Source of the DNA: Tragulus kanchil
Taxonomy: Eukaryota > Chordata > Mammalia > Artiodactyla > Tragulidae
NCBI GenBank assembly: GCA_022376925.1
Contig: JAIOJX010000030.1
Span: forward strand, 175,331,298 to 175,395,297
DNA: 64,000 nucleotides
Direction: 5' to 3'
Shown: positions 34,981 to 46,597 of the stretch, one piece after another
How positions within the stretch are numbered: position 1 is the stretch's first letter
Layout of the letters: every line of letters begins with the position of its first letter
Notes under the pieces: generated by a model
The model's database searches: none
The model's input: only the letters and a program-made list of their open reading frames with translations
What the model was told of the DNA's origin: nothing
Position numbers and translations under genes: made by a program

Positions 34981-36526
34981 ACCCACAAAGGTTTTGGTAA
35001 GGTAGCTATTTGGTAAACTCCAAAGCAGAATCTATAGGGATAGTCTGAAGAGCTAATGCTAAAAGCTTCATAAAATCATATCTTTGAATTATAATGAAAT
35101 CCTAGTTTAGAATAAGAGGCTGGAAAAAGGTAGGTTTAGAGGTCAGACCACAGATAGAAAAGTATTTAATATAGGCACAATAATCGGCAAAGAATATATG
35201 GATAATTTCTACTGAATATGCATTTTTACTTGTACCAATTTCAAAAGAATTACAAAATGTCATAGAAATATAACAACTCTTCTCTGATTGGTATATGTCC
35301 TTGTTTTTGCAATAACAGAAATGTTAGTTTTGCTGTTCACACAAAAACTTCAATTTGGCTAATTAAATCTTAGGCACAGTATGATTCCTACCAGAATTAC
35401 AGTCAGATACTGCACACATTGCTTTCTGTCCTGAGCATTTGAGTGTTGCTAGGCAACAGTTAAAAAGACACAACATACCTTTGGCGTGGCATTGCCAGGT
35501 GTTAAAAAAAAAAAAAAAGACCCAGGTAAGCTGATCTGAGAAGCTACAAATCCACTAGGAATAAAAGATACTGAATAAATGTGGTTTTTGTGCCAGCATT
35601 CATGTGGATTGAGAAATTAGTTATTAGTCTTCATCCATCCACAACTTGTTACAGAGCATAGAAAACTAATTTTCTTTAAAATATGTGGTTGCAACAGCCA
35701 GATTAAAGTCATAATGTCCCAGCCTTGCCGTGAATACCCTACTTGTTTCAACTGTAAGCAGTGAATCAATTTTTTGAAGAGGTGAGTGGTTTATAAAACA
35801 GCGGTAATAGTAGATTATTCATATTCTTCTCTCCCCAGTTCTACTAAAACAAACAAACAAACAAACCTGGGAAAGATGGAGATTAAACTAGAGTTTACAA
35901 ACCAAGACATCTGTAAGAAAAATCACTAAGCTTTCATTGGCATTGCAAATAGAAATAACTTTTTTTGTTACGTCAAAACTCCTGGAATTAAGATTTTATC
36001 CTTATCAAGATTTTATCCTTAGGGTGTCTATCAAGATTTTATCCTTAGGGTGAAATTCAGATGTAGAATTGAGAAGCTGAGTGAGGCGGAGCTGTGTTTT
36101 CCAAGCACATACCCTTCTAAAACAGCATGATGATGGCATTCCTCCAGACAGGTGTGGCCTCTGTCCCATTTCCTGGAATATGGGTGGGTCAGTGGCAGGA
36201 CAGAAGGGGCGTCACCTGACTTTGAAAGCTAAGTCTTGCAATGTGACAAAGTTCCTGTTGGGATCCATTTCTTGGAACTTTGTCTTGGGATAGCTAAGAT
36301 ACACCTGTGAGAGTACCAGTGAGCCTGACGCCTCCTTGCTGAAGAGACCACATGTAAGGTTCCGTGGTGACAGTGAAGCTATTCACGCCTTCTTCCCACC
36401 ACCAACCTCCAGGCTCAGAGAACTAGCTTTCAAACCCATCCCTCGCTGATGCTGAGTGGAGCACAGGCCAGCTCCACTTACTGAGCTCTGTCCAGATTGC
36501 AAAGTACTGAGCAAAGTTAGTGTTGC
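34981..36526. other. Unique sequence with a small AAAC run and short tandem repeat
   Basis: No gene or named element. It contains an A-run (about 35504-35518), an (AAAC)n tract (about 35850-35867) and a short tandem repeat at 35988-36052 in which 'aagattttatcctt' occurs three times. Confidence 0.5.
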
Positions 36527-36700
36527 CTTTTAAAAAAAAGTCAACTTAATTTTATCTCTTTGTCTGTGCTGGGTCTTTAGCTGCTGCATGCAAACTCTTA
36601 TCAGTTGTAGCATGGAGGGTCTAGTTCCCCCAGCAGGGACTGAACCCAGGCCCCCTGTGTTGGGAGCACAGATCCAAACCACTGCACCACCAGGGAAGTT
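36527..36700 (-). mobile_element. Short CHR-type SINE, antisense
   Basis: 'tctttgtctgtgctgggtct', 'gcagggactgaacccaggcc' and 'caccaccagggaagttccc' are the complement of a CHR-type SINE. The flanks show an imperfect duplication (gttagtgttgcc / ggtagtgttatc). Confidence 0.9.
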
Positions 36701-37041
36701 CCCCAAGGTAGTGTTATCTTATGCTACTAAGTTTCCCGGTGGTCAGCTATACATCATTAGAGAACAGGAACAGTAGAAAACATTCTTAGAGTTAAATGTT
36801 AAGTAAAAGTTAATAAATCCATAGCAGGGCTGGTTGACCAGCATGTTAATAAACTCATTTACAGTACTGGTGTCCAGTATGAAGTGGAAAAGCACCTTGT
36901 CTTGATAAGAGCTGTTGACAAACATAGAAGTGTCTCGTTGATGAGGTTCCCTGATATTCTTAAGCCAAACCATAGTCTAATGCCCTGATTTCTTAATTCT
37001 GATAATCAAGTGACTAGAGTAAGGCAGAGGATGGAGGGGTC
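36701..37041. other. Unique sequence
   Basis: No repeat or exon recognised in this 340-base stretch. Confidence 0.35.
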
Positions 37042-37513
37042 TCTTAGTTGTCTGCTTCTCTTGATTTTCTGGGTTAGGTAAGGGATGGACTTCAGCCAGG
37101 TAGGTCTTCTGCTTCATGCCATTTGGTGGGGATCACTCAGTTGTCCTTAGCTTGTGGCTGAACTAGGCTGGAAGATTCAAGAAGGCCTCCCTAATGTACT
37201 GGTCTTCCATGTGGCCTTTCCACCACGGGCTGTGTCTCCTCACTCAGTCATGTAACCTCAGCTTCTTTAATGCACGGAGGCTATCTTCCCAGAGCAGGAA
37301 GCCAAAGCTGCCAGACCTCGTAGGGCTCAAGCTTGGAAGTGCAAGCGTGTCACCTGTGCTGCAAACTCCTGGTTAAATGAAGTCCCAAACCAAGTGAAGG
37401 GGAGGGAAAAGAGACTCTACATGTAGACGGATGGCGTGTCATACACAGAGAGGGTGGGAAGATATTATTGGCCATTTTGGAGACAAACAGGAAAAGTAGT
37501 TGGCTCCAAAGAG

Positions 37514-37655
37514 GGAGAGAGTGGTTCTAATCCTAACTCTGCCAACTCACTAGCTGTGTGGTTTTGGCCAAATCACCTGTTAATGCTTAACCTGTTTGCT
37601 TACATGCCAGGTAAGGAGAATGAGCTATGAGCTCTATGATCCTATCTGGTTGCAG
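37514..37655 (+). mobile_element. MIR SINE, sense, copy 1
   Basis: 'ctaatcctaactctgccaac' and 'tcactagctgtgtggttttg', then 'gccaaatcacctgtt', match the MIR core ('ctagctgtgtgaccttgggc' type). Confidence 0.82.
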
Positions 37656-38591
37656 ACATTTGCCTCTAACCCAGGTAGAACCTACTTAACCTAGAAAGTG
37701 AGGGTGTGAGGGTTTGTAAACAGAAACACAATTAGTGAATTACCTGATTGTTCTCCTCTGGGCTGTTGTTAGCCTCTGTTTTACCTTGAGGTATGCACAG
37801 GCTAATCAGACTGTGACCTCCCCTTAATCAGTTATCACAGGATTGCAGCTTTTGAACTTTTTTTTCTAAAAAACATTGCCTCAGGACTTTCCTCCTGTTA
37901 CAACCTACCTTCCCTTTCCACATCTTCCTCTTCTTCAGTCTCATGGGGTGGGAAATCAAAATGCTGTTCAGTTTGACAGTGAAGTTGCTGTCTTTTATAG
38001 GGAACAGGAGCCACTGGGGCTCTGAGAGGAGTTGGAATAGGGATCCTGGAACTAGGATCTGACAAAATAATGTAGCCAGTGGAATACCCGTCTAAATATG
38101 TTAAAATCGTCATGGGGATCTGGGAACTAAATCTGTTAAAATACATCTTCAGTTGTCTGCTTCTCGATTTGGAAACTGAAGGTCTTCTGCTTCATGCCAT
38201 TTGGTGGGGATCACTCAGTTGTCCTTAGCTTGTGGCTGAACTAGGCTGGAAGATTCAAGAAGGCCTCCCTAATGTACTGGTCTTCCATGTGGCCTTTCCA
38301 CCACGGGCTGTGTCTCCTCACTCAGTCATGTAACCTCAGCTTCTTTAATGCACGGAGGCTATCTTCCCAGAGCAGGAAGCCAAAGCTGCCAGACCTCGTA
38401 GGGCTCAAGCTTGGAAGTGCAAGCGTGTCACCTGTGCTGCAAACTCCTGGTTAAATGAAGTCCCAAACCAAGTGAAGGGGAGGGAAAAGAGACTCTACAT
38501 GTAGACGGATGGCGTGTCATACACAGAGAGGGTGGGAAGATATTATTGGCCATTTTGGAGACAAACAGGAAAAGTAGTTGGCTCCAAAGAG

Positions 38592-38733
38592 GGAGAGAGT
38601 GGTTCTAATCCTAACTCTGCCAACTCACTAGCTGTGTGGTTTTGGCCAAATCACCTGTTAATGCTTAACCTGTTTGCTTACATGCCAGGTAAGGAGAATG
38701 AGCTATGAGCTCTATGATCCTATCTGGTTGCAG
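38592..38733 (+). mobile_element. MIR SINE, sense, copy 2
   Basis: Same MIR as 37514-37655, repeated 1078 bases on by duplication 9. Confidence 0.82.
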
Positions 38734-39468
38734 ACATTTGCCTCTAACCCAGGTAGAACCTACTTAACCTAGAAAGTGAGGGTGTGAGGGTTTGTAAACA
38801 GAAACACAATTAGTGAATTACCTGATTGTTCTCCTCTGGGCTGTTGTTAGCCTCTGTTTTACCTTGAGGTATGCACAGGCTAATCAGACTGTGACCTCCC
38901 CTTAATCAGTTATCATAGGATTGCAGCTTTTGAACTTTTTCTTCTAAAAAAAACATTGCCTCAGGACTTTCCTCCTGTTACAACCTACCTTCCCTTTCCA
39001 CATCTTCCTCTTCTTCAGTCTCATGGGGTGGGAAATCAAAATGCTGTTCAGTTTGACAGTGAAGTTGCTGTCTTTTATAGGGAACAGGAGCCACTGGGGC
39101 TCTGAGAGGAGTTGGAATAGGGATCCTGGAACTAGGATCTGACAAAATAATGTAGCCAGTGGAATACCCGTCTAAATATGTTAAAAAAATCTGTACGTAT
39201 TGCAGGATGAGACTCCCCTGCCCACCCTAAAGTGAACTAACAGGCTTCTTTGTGTTTTAAAAAATCTCCAGCCATGGACTTTATACTTCTGAAATACACA
39301 ATTCCTTCAGCAAGTCATCTTAAAAACTTAATTTTAGGAGATCTGCAGGTTTCCACAAGAACTTCCCCAGACTAGATCTTTGACCCTTATTTGGGAGGTT
39401 CAGGATGGGTGAGATCCATGGTGGGTACACAGGAGCTTTACCTTAAGGAGCTCATCATTCAGTAAGTT

Positions 39469-39690
39469 GGGCTTCGCAGGTGACGCTGGTGATAAAGAGC
39501 CTGCTTTCCAACGCATGAGATGTTAGAGATGTGGTTTGACCCCCGAGTCAGGATGTTCCCCTAGGAGGAGGGCATGACAACCTACTCCAGTGTTCTTGCC
39601 TGGAGAATCCCATGGGACAGAGGAGCCTGGTGAGCTACGGTCCATAGAGTCACAAAGAGTCAGACACGACTGAGGTGGCTTATGGCTTAG
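39469..39690 (+). mobile_element. Bov-tA SINE, sense, copy 1
   Basis: gggcttcgcaggtgacgctg head, then 'gataaagagcctgc', 'cagtgttcttgcctggagaa' and 'agagtcagacacgactgag'. More diverged in the head than the other Bov-tA copies. Confidence 0.93.
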
Positions 39691-40553
39691 CATGCATGCA
39701 TGTGGTAAGCTATCAGGTGCCTTCCAATTTGCAGGCCTAAGTTGGCAGCTGAGCCTGTCCTGGGTGTTCCTGCTCCAGGAGTGTCCAGAACAACATCCAA
39801 ATACAGGCAAAGTCCCATATACCTTACACAGTTACTCCTTCCCCAAAGTCCTTGATTTTTCAAGACGGCGGTAGGGTGCAGACATTAAAACAACATGCCC
39901 TTAGATTTACTGGATCCCAGATGATCTCTGTGGCACTCAGCTCAACCCCCTTCACTGCATCTTTTCTGTTTTATTGCCAGACCTCTCAGGACTCTTCAAC
40001 TTAGAAAATAATGTTTTCTTGGTCACCACAAGCAATGTACAGATCCTCCTGCTCAAGAATGCAGCGTAGCTTTACTATCAGAATCATCTGCTAGATCTGC
40101 CACCCTTTTTTTTCCACATCTCCCTTCTGTCTCATGGGGTGGGAAATCAAAATGCTGTTCAGTTTGACAGTGAAGTTGCTGTCTTTTATAGGGAACAGGA
40201 GCCACTGGGGCTCTGAGGTTTTCTGAACAAAAATAATGTAGCCAGTGGAATACCCGTCTAAATATGTTAAAAAATCTGTACTTATTGCATGATGAGACTC
40301 CCCTGCCCACCCTAAAGTGAACTAACAGGCTTCTTTGTGTTTTAAAAAATCTCCAGCCATGGACTTTATACTTCTGAAATACACAATTCCTTCAGCAAGT
40401 CATCTTAAAAACTTAATTTTAGGAGATCTGCAGGTTTCCACAAGAACTTCCCCAGACTAGATCTTTGACCCTTATTTGGGAGGTTCAGGATGGGTGAGAT
40501 CCATGGTGGGTACACAGGAGCTTTACCTTAAGGAGCTCATCATTCAGTAAGTT

Positions 40554-40775
40554 GGGCTTCGCAGGTGACGCTGGTGATAAAGAGCCTGCTTTCCAACGCA
40601 TGAGATGTTAGAGATGTGGTTTGACCCCCGAGTCAGGATGTTCCCCTAGGAGGAGGGCATGACAACCTACTCCAGTGTTCTTGCCTGGAGAATCCCATGG
40701 GACAGAGGAGCCTGGTGAGCTACGGTCCATAGAGTCACAAAGAGTCAGACACGACTGAGGTGGCTTATGGCTTAG
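40554..40775 (+). mobile_element. Bov-tA SINE, sense, copy 2
   Basis: Same insertion as 39469-39690, repeated by duplication 10. Confidence 0.93.
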
Positions 40776-41195
40776 CATGCATGCATGTGGTAAGCTATCA
40801 GGTGCCTTCCAATTTGCAGGCCTAAGTTGGCAGCTGAGCCTGTCCTGGGTGTTCCTGCTCCAGGAGTGTCCAGAACAACATCCAAATACAGGCAAAGTCC
40901 CATATACCTTACACAGTTACTCCTTCCCCAAAGTCCTTGATTTTTCAAGACGGCGGTAGGGTGCAGACATTAAAACAACATGCCCTTAGATTTACTGGAT
41001 CCCAGATGATCTCTGTGGCACTCAGCTCAACCCCCTTCACTGCATCTTTTCTGTTTTATTGCCAGACCTCTCAGGACTCTTCAACTTAGAAAATAATGTT
41101 TTCTTGGTCACCACAAGCAATGTACAGATCCTCCTGCTCAAGAATGCAGCGTAGCTTTACTATCAGAATCATCTGCTAGATCTGCCACCTTTTTT

Positions 41196-41620
41196 CTTTT
41201 TGGTCTTCATTCTTTCTCTAATCTCTGTTATCTCTACTAATCAGGATCTTCTTATCCTTGTTTCAATAATATGCCACCTGTCTCCCCCTCAGCCTATTCC
41301 AGTGCTTCCATTGTGCCAATATTTTAGTTTCAGCCATATAAATCCAGATGTAGGAAAGACATTGTTTCAAATGTTATGAAGAAAGATGAGATTAAAATCA
41401 ATCCATGAACAATCACTGAATTCTAGAAGCTTTGGTGAGGGGCAGGTGGAGTGTGTGGCAAAGAGGAACCATAACTTTCAGATCTCAAAGCACTAATGCT
41501 TTTTGTCATTTGTTCAGTTCTCATTCTCTCTTAATCTTCTCCCATTCTACATTAACAAGAAAATGAAGTTTAGGGATAGAGCTGTGTCCCCATAGTATTT
41601 GCACTCAGGTATCAACTGTG
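41196..41620. other. Unique sequence
   Basis: No gene or named repeat seen between duplication 10 and the BovB 3' end. Confidence 0.35.
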
Positions 41621-41966
41621 GTGCTGGAGAAGACTCTTGAGCATCCCTTGGACTGCAAGGAGATTAAACCAGTCAGTCTTGAAGGAAATCAACCCTGAGT
41701 CTTCGTTGGAAGGACCGATGCTGAAACTGAAACTCCAATATTTTGGTCACTTGATGTGAACAGCTGACTCATTGGAAAAGACCCTGATGCTGAGAAGGAT
41801 CGAAAGTAGGGGGAGAAGAGGGTGTCAGAGGACGAGTTGGCTGGATGGCATGAACTTGGGCAAACTCCAGGAGATGGTGAGGGGCAGGGAGGCCTGGTGT
41901 GCTGCAGTCCCTGGGGTCTCAAAGAGTCAGACACGACTGTGCAACTGAACAACAGCATCAGCTATC
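41621..41966 (+). mobile_element. BovB 3' end, sense, 5'-truncated
   Basis: 'ggagaagactcttgagcatc', 'cttggactgcaaggagatta', 'aaaagaccctgatgctgag' and 'gagtcagacacgactgtgca' are the BovB 3' terminus in sense orientation, 5'-truncated as is usual for LINEs. Confidence 0.93.
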
Positions 41967-42593
41967 TATAGGAACTCATAATCAAGAACAACTCTATGCT
42001 GCCAGATATGACGAATGGGGAACATAGATTCCCCTAAGTCATGTATCAGGTATGCTCCATCTTACCCAAGGCCACATTAACAACAACAACAAAAAGCTAG
42101 TTCTCAAGGGCCATGTGACTTAACTGAGGGACCCAGGGTGAAAAGATATATAAAACTAACATAAGGTACACATTTCAGGTTTTGAGTATAACATTGTGGT
42201 CTATATTATAGCCTTTTATTTTTCTTCATAAAATCATCCACAAGAAAGCTGTACAAGAATACCTGTAATTGAGTTATGTTAATGGAAGAAGTCTGCATGC
42301 CACTAGAGTTGTACGTGTGCCCTCAACTGCCCTCTGAGGCAGGCAGATGGCCGGGTGGGTGCCCTCTGATGAGAGCATTTCATGAACCTGCCACTCGTAT
42401 GGGAAGACAGCTGGCCCCTAGAGTCCGTGTACTGCTCTGCAGGAGTTGTTGAAGTTTCTGATATGAAGGAGTTCGTAAAGGTTCCATAGAGAAGCGTTTA
42501 GACTCTAAATGGGAAAATCTGGAGCAGTTCTTTCTGACTTCCCTCTGACAACCCCCCAAACCCAGGGTATGCTAGCACTTTGTTCCATTTTCC
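41967..42593. other. Unique sequence upstream of the CpG island
   Basis: No repeat or exon recognised. It becomes GC-rich from about 42590. A copy lies at 43097-43722. Confidence 0.4.
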
Positions 42594-43001
42594 AGTAAAC
42601 GCCCTCGGCCAACCAGGCCTGCCCGGAAAGCCCCCTCTTCCCCTTCCCTCTGCTTCCAGGAGAGCTCGCCGACCACCTTCCGACCCCAGTTCACCCCCGA
42701 CTCTTAGCAAACCAGGAACAGCGGGCCATGGGGCGGCAAGTGCACGAGCCCACCCGGGATTTTGCGCTCCCTCCAGGGGGCGTGGCACAGAGGGGCGTGG
42801 CGAGGCGAAGCCCCGCCTTGCCTCTGGCGGCCGTCCTGGCCGGGTGGAGCCGCACGTGAGCAGGCGCTCAGCCAAGCTAGGGCAAGGGCGGAGGTGGCAG
42901 AGGGGTGACGGCGGAGGAGGGAGTGCCTGGGAACAGGCAGCTTGCGCCTGGCACGATGCCCTGCAGCTGGCGGCGGGTGGGGCCGCCACTTTCCTCTGTC
43001 G
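42594..43001. promoter_or_regulatory. CpG island, copy 1 (truncated)
   Basis: GC-rich and dense in CpG, in contrast to its AT-rich surroundings. It contains GC/KLF-type boxes ('ggggcgtggc' twice near 42778-42801, 'gccccgcc' near 42809), an E-box CACGTG at 42853-42858 and a CTCF-like site at 42770-42783. It is cut off at the duplication junction. Most likely a promoter-type CpG island of a gene I cannot identify. Direction is unknown: both strands have chance long frames, as GC-rich DNA does. Confidence 0.75.
42770..42783 (+). promoter_or_regulatory. CTCF-like motif, copy 1
   Basis: cctccagggggcgt matches 12 of 14 positions of the CTCF core as I know it (ccaccagggggcgc). Binding is an inference. 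Confidence 0.5.
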
Positions 43002-43011
43002 CTAGCTGGAC

Positions 43012-43096
43012 GGGGCAGGAGGCCTGGTGTGCTGCAGTCCCTGGGGTCTCAAAGAGTCAGACACGACTGTGCAACTGAACAACAGCATCAGCTATC
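43012..43096 (+). mobile_element. BovB 3' tail, partial duplicate
   Basis: Second copy of the last 85 bases of the BovB at 41621-41966, present only because duplication 11 starts inside that element. Confidence 0.9.
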
Positions 43097-43722
43097 TATA
43101 GGAACTCATAATCAAGAACAACTCTATGCTGCCAGATATGAGAATGGGGAACATAGATTCCCCTAAGTCATGTATCAGGTATGCTCCATCTTACCCAAGG
43201 CCACATTAACAACAACAACAAAAAGCTAGTTCTCAAGGGCCATGTGACTTAACTGAGGGACCCAGGGTGAAAAGATATATAAAACTAACATAAGGTACAC
43301 ATTTCAGGTTTTGAGTATAACATTGTGGTCTATATTATAGCCTTTTATTTTTCTTCATAAAATCATCCACAAGAAAGCTGTACAAGAATACCTGTAATTG
43401 AGTTATGTTAATGGAAGAAGTCTGCATGCCACTAGAGTTGTACGTGTGCCCTCAACTGCCCTCTGAGGCAGGCAGATGGCCGGGTGGGTGCCCTCTGATG
43501 AGAGCATTTCATGAACCTGCCACTCGTATGGGAAGACAGCTGGCCCCTAGAGTCCGTGTACTGCTCTGCAGGAGTTGTTGAAGTTTCTGATATGAAGGAG
43601 TTCGTAAAGGTTCCATAGAGAAGCGTTTAGACTCTAAATGGGAAAATCTGGAGCAGTTCTTTCTGACTTCCCTCTGACAACCCCCCAAACCCAGGGTATG
43701 CTAGCACTTTGTTCCATTTTCC

Positions 43723-44225
43723 AGTAAACGCCCTCGGCCAACCAGGCCTGCCCGGAAAGCCCCCTCTTCCCCTTCCCTCTGCTTCCAGGAGAGCTCGCCG
43801 ACCACCTTCCGACCCCAGTTCACCCCCGACTCTTAGCAAACCAGGAACAGCGGGCCATGGGGCGGCAAGTGCACGAGCCCACCCGGGATTTTGCGCTCCC
43901 TCCAGGGGGCGTGGCACAGAGGGGCGTGGCGAGGCGAAGCCCCGCCTTGCCTCTGGCGGCCGTCCTGGCCGGGTGGAGCCGCACGTGAGCAGGCGCTCAG
44001 CCAAGCTAGGGCAAGGGCGGAGGTGGCAGAGGGGTGACGGCGGAGGAGGGAGTGCCTGGGAACAGGCAGCTTGCGCCTGGCACGATGCCCTGCAGCTGGC
44101 GGCGGGTGGGGCCGCCACTTTCCTCTGTCGACTGACGGGAAAAAACGGTCCGGGAGCAGCGCTGACCCAGGTCCCACCCCCTGAGAGTCTGAGGGATTTC
44201 AGTGGGGAGTAAGCCAAGCAGAAGC
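43723..44225. promoter_or_regulatory. CpG island, copy 2 (most complete)
   Basis: The most complete version, continuing past where copy 1 stops ('cgactgacgggaaaaaacgg', 'gtccgggagcagcgctgacc'). E-box at 43982-43987. A reasonable splice-donor-like sequence gga|gtaagc occurs near 44206-44214 on the plus strand, which would fit a first exon read left to right, but this is weak. The 196-codon minus-strand frame and 167-codon plus-strand frame lack any recognisable domain and I do not call them. Confidence 0.78.
43899..43912 (+). promoter_or_regulatory. CTCF-like motif, copy 2
   Basis: Identical to the motif at 42770-42783, offset 1129. The third partial CpG island copy starts downstream of it and lacks it. 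Confidence 0.5.
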
Positions 44226-44989
44226 TCTGGGCAGTGTTACAAACGCTAGTTGAGATACTCCTAGATCAGCTTGAGAGGCTTCTGTCTGCCCACTACCAGC
44301 TCTGCAACCACGTCGGTCCCTTAGCCTGGTCTCGGTTTCCCCATTCTTTTAGAGGGCTTGTGGCCTGAGAGTGGCCACAAGGAAAAGAGTTCACATCCTG
44401 ATCACTACCTACTTAGTATTTATTCAGAGCTCCCGAGTCATGACCTTGCCCTCAGGGAGCGGGTGTCCAGTGCCCGTGCCAGGCAAATGGAAGTTACATG
44501 GTGGTTTAGTGCCAGGGCCCTAGTGTGCTTCGAGGGTAACAAGAAGGGAGTGTGGAGCAACGGTTAAACCAGGAGTTCCGGGCGTCAGGCAGTGCAAAGG
44601 GCGTCTATGTAGAGGTCTTAATTTCAGAGCAGCCGGGATGGGGGGGTGGGGAAGGGATGCAAACACAGCAGGCGAGCTGGGGTGTATAAACTGCAAGTAG
44701 AGGTCGATTAACCACTTTTTCGGCTAGCCAGGGAGAAGGGGTCCACTTACTAATTTATTCAGCGTGCTCCAGATTATTCCCTGCCTTGAAAAAAAGGCTT
44801 CTTCCGTGTAATTTGCCGGATCTCTCTAGTTGGTAGTGTTTTAGAAATACTAAAGGAAACGTTTCGTTGGTGATTTTGCACTGTTCTAATCTTTATTCCT
44901 GTTCCAAACATGGTGGTGAAGGAAACATGCTTGATTCTGTATCTGATGCGGTTAGGAGTGCACTGGATTAATTCGGGGTCAGATTGTCA
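44226..44989. other. Unique sequence downstream of the CpG island, copy 1
   Basis: Moderately GC-rich, becoming AT-rich. It holds a TATAAA at 44695-44700 of unknown meaning. Repeated at 45310-46073. Confidence 0.4.
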
Positions 44990-45015
44990 AAGGAACCCGA
45001 TGTGCCTGGGGGAAC

Positions 45016-45309
45016 AGGCGAAGCCCCGCCTTGCCTCTGGCGGCCGTCCTGGCCGGGTGGAGCCGCACGTGAGCAGGCGCTCAGCCAAGCTAGGGCAAGG
45101 GCGGAGGTGGCAGAGGGGTGACGGCGGAGGAGGGAGTGCCTGGGAACAGGCAGCTTGCGCCTGGCACGATGCCCTGCAGCTGGCGGCGGGTGGGGCCGCC
45201 ACTTTCCTCTGTCGACTGACGGGAAAAAACGGTCCGGGAGCAGCGCTGACCCAGGTCCCACCCCCTGAGAGTCTGAGGGATTTCAGTGGGGAGTAAGCCA
45301 AGCAGAAGC
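45016..45309. promoter_or_regulatory. CpG island, copy 3 (right half only)
   Basis: Starts abruptly at 'aggcgaagcccc', lacks the CTCF-like site and the left GC boxes, keeps the E-box (45066-45071), then matches 43932-44225. Explained by duplication 12. Confidence 0.75.
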
Positions 45310-46073
45310 TCTGGGCAGTGTTACAAACGCTAGTTGAGATACTCCTAGATCAGCTTGAGAGGCTTCTGTCTGCCCACTACCAGCTCTGCAACCACGTCGG
45401 TCCCTTAGCCTGGTCTCGGTTTCCCCATTCTTTTAGAGGGCTTGTGGCCTGAGAGTGGCCACAAGGAAAAGAGTTCACATCCTGATCACTACCTACTTAG
45501 TATTTATTCAGAGCTCCCGAGTCATGACCTTGCCCTCAGGGAGCGGGTGTCCAGTGCCCGTGCCAGGCAAATGGAAGTTACATGGTGGTTTAGTGCCAGG
45601 GCCCTAGTGTGCTTCGAGGGTAACAAGAAGGGAGTGTGGAGCAACGGTTAAACCAGGAGTTCCGGGCGTCAGGCAGTGCAAAGGGCGTCTATGTAGAGGT
45701 CTTAATTTCAGAGCAGCCGGGATGGGGGGGTGGGGAAGGGATGCAAACACAGCAGGCGAGCTGGGGTGTATAAACTGCAAGTAGAGGTCGATTAACCACT
45801 TTTTCGGCTAGCCAGGGAGAAGGGGTCCACTTACTAATTTATTCAGCGTGCTCCAGATTATTCCCTGCCTTGAAAAAAAGGCTTCTTCCGTGTAATTTGC
45901 CGGATCTCTCTAGTTGGTAGTGTTTTAGAAATACTAAAGGAAACGTTTCGTTGGTGATTTTGCACTGTTCTAATCTTTATTCCTGTTCCAAACATGGTGG
46001 TGAAGGAAACATGCTTGATTCTGTATCTGATGCGGTTAGGAGTGCACTGGATTAATTCGGGGTCAGATTGTCA

Positions 46074-46400
46074 GAACTCAACAGGAAAGCTGGCAAAACC
46101 AGATGTAACAGTTACCGGGGGTCCCTGTTGAAAGCTTGAAAAATATTCATACTCTGTGCTGTATTACCTTCTTAATCTCAGTAATCCCCCTGCCTCCATT
46201 GCCTGTAGACTGGTCCTTTTAAAGCTTCTCCGACTTTTTTTTTCTTTAGACATTTTGACCTTAATCTCACCTTTTCCTACCAGTAACCGCTTTAAGATCT
46301 TGTTGCTGCAAGAGTTCAGGGAAAATCTGTTTGTAATATTATTTAGAGAAGGATGACCACACCCTGAGTTCCGCAGAGTGTTGACTAAATGAAGCTACTG
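46074..46400. other. Unique sequence
   Basis: No repeat or gene recognised. Confidence 0.35.
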
Positions 46401-46597
46401 TTCTTTCTGGAAAAAACCTGCAGGTCAAACTGGAATTAGGGATAAAGAAACCCAGATAGATTTTGCCCCTGAGTGCCAGTGGTGGTTTCTGTTTGGAGTG
46501 AGTTTATCATAAAACCTGTCTTGGGAGAAGGTGACTAGGTTTTTGTAAACCTACACACAATCGAATGCCTTGCTCAGTTACATACAAAAAACTGATG

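Larger units (their letters stand above)
37042..39186. repeat. Direct tandem duplication 9 (~1.06 kb unit)
   Basis: Copy 1 is about 37042-38107, copy 2 is about 38147-39186 (offset 1078, then 1080). The sequence around the junction (38108-38179) is garbled relative to both parents. An A-run differs by two bases near 37866/38944. Confidence 0.94.
39006..41195. repeat. Direct tandem duplication 10 (~1.09 kb unit)
   Basis: Copy 1 is about 39006-40110, copy 2 is about 40113-41195. The offset is 1111 at the left edge and 1085 after a 25-base gap in copy 2 near 40218. The left end overlaps duplication 9, so about 170 bases occur three times (near 37937, 39018 and 40129). Confidence 0.94.
41881..44130. 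repeat. Direct tandem duplication 11 (1.12 kb unit)
   Basis: Copy 1 is 41881-43001, copy 2 is 43012-44130 (offset 1130, then 1129 after a one-base change near 42010/43140). The ten bases 43002-43011 are unmatched. The block carries the BovB tail, unique DNA and most of the CpG island. Confidence 0.95.
43932..46073. repeat. Direct tandem duplication 12 (1058-bp unit)
   Basis: Copy 1 is 43932-44989, copy 2 is 45016-46073 (constant offset 1084), with a 26-base unmatched spacer 44990-45015. It overlaps duplication 11 by about 199 bases, so part of the CpG island (near 42803, 43932 and 45016) exists three times. Confidence 0.95.

Noticed and set aside
43627..44217. 196-codon minus-strand open frame in the CpG island (with a 167-codon frame on the other strand)
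   Set aside because: GC-rich CpG islands lack stop codons by chance. Both strands are open, the composition is Pro/Ala/Arg-rich, no domain is visible, and the frame is cut differently in each duplicated copy.
44695..44700. TATAAA as a core promoter
   Set aside because: A six-base match with no start-site context. It lies several hundred bases from the CpG-dense core and is expected by chance.
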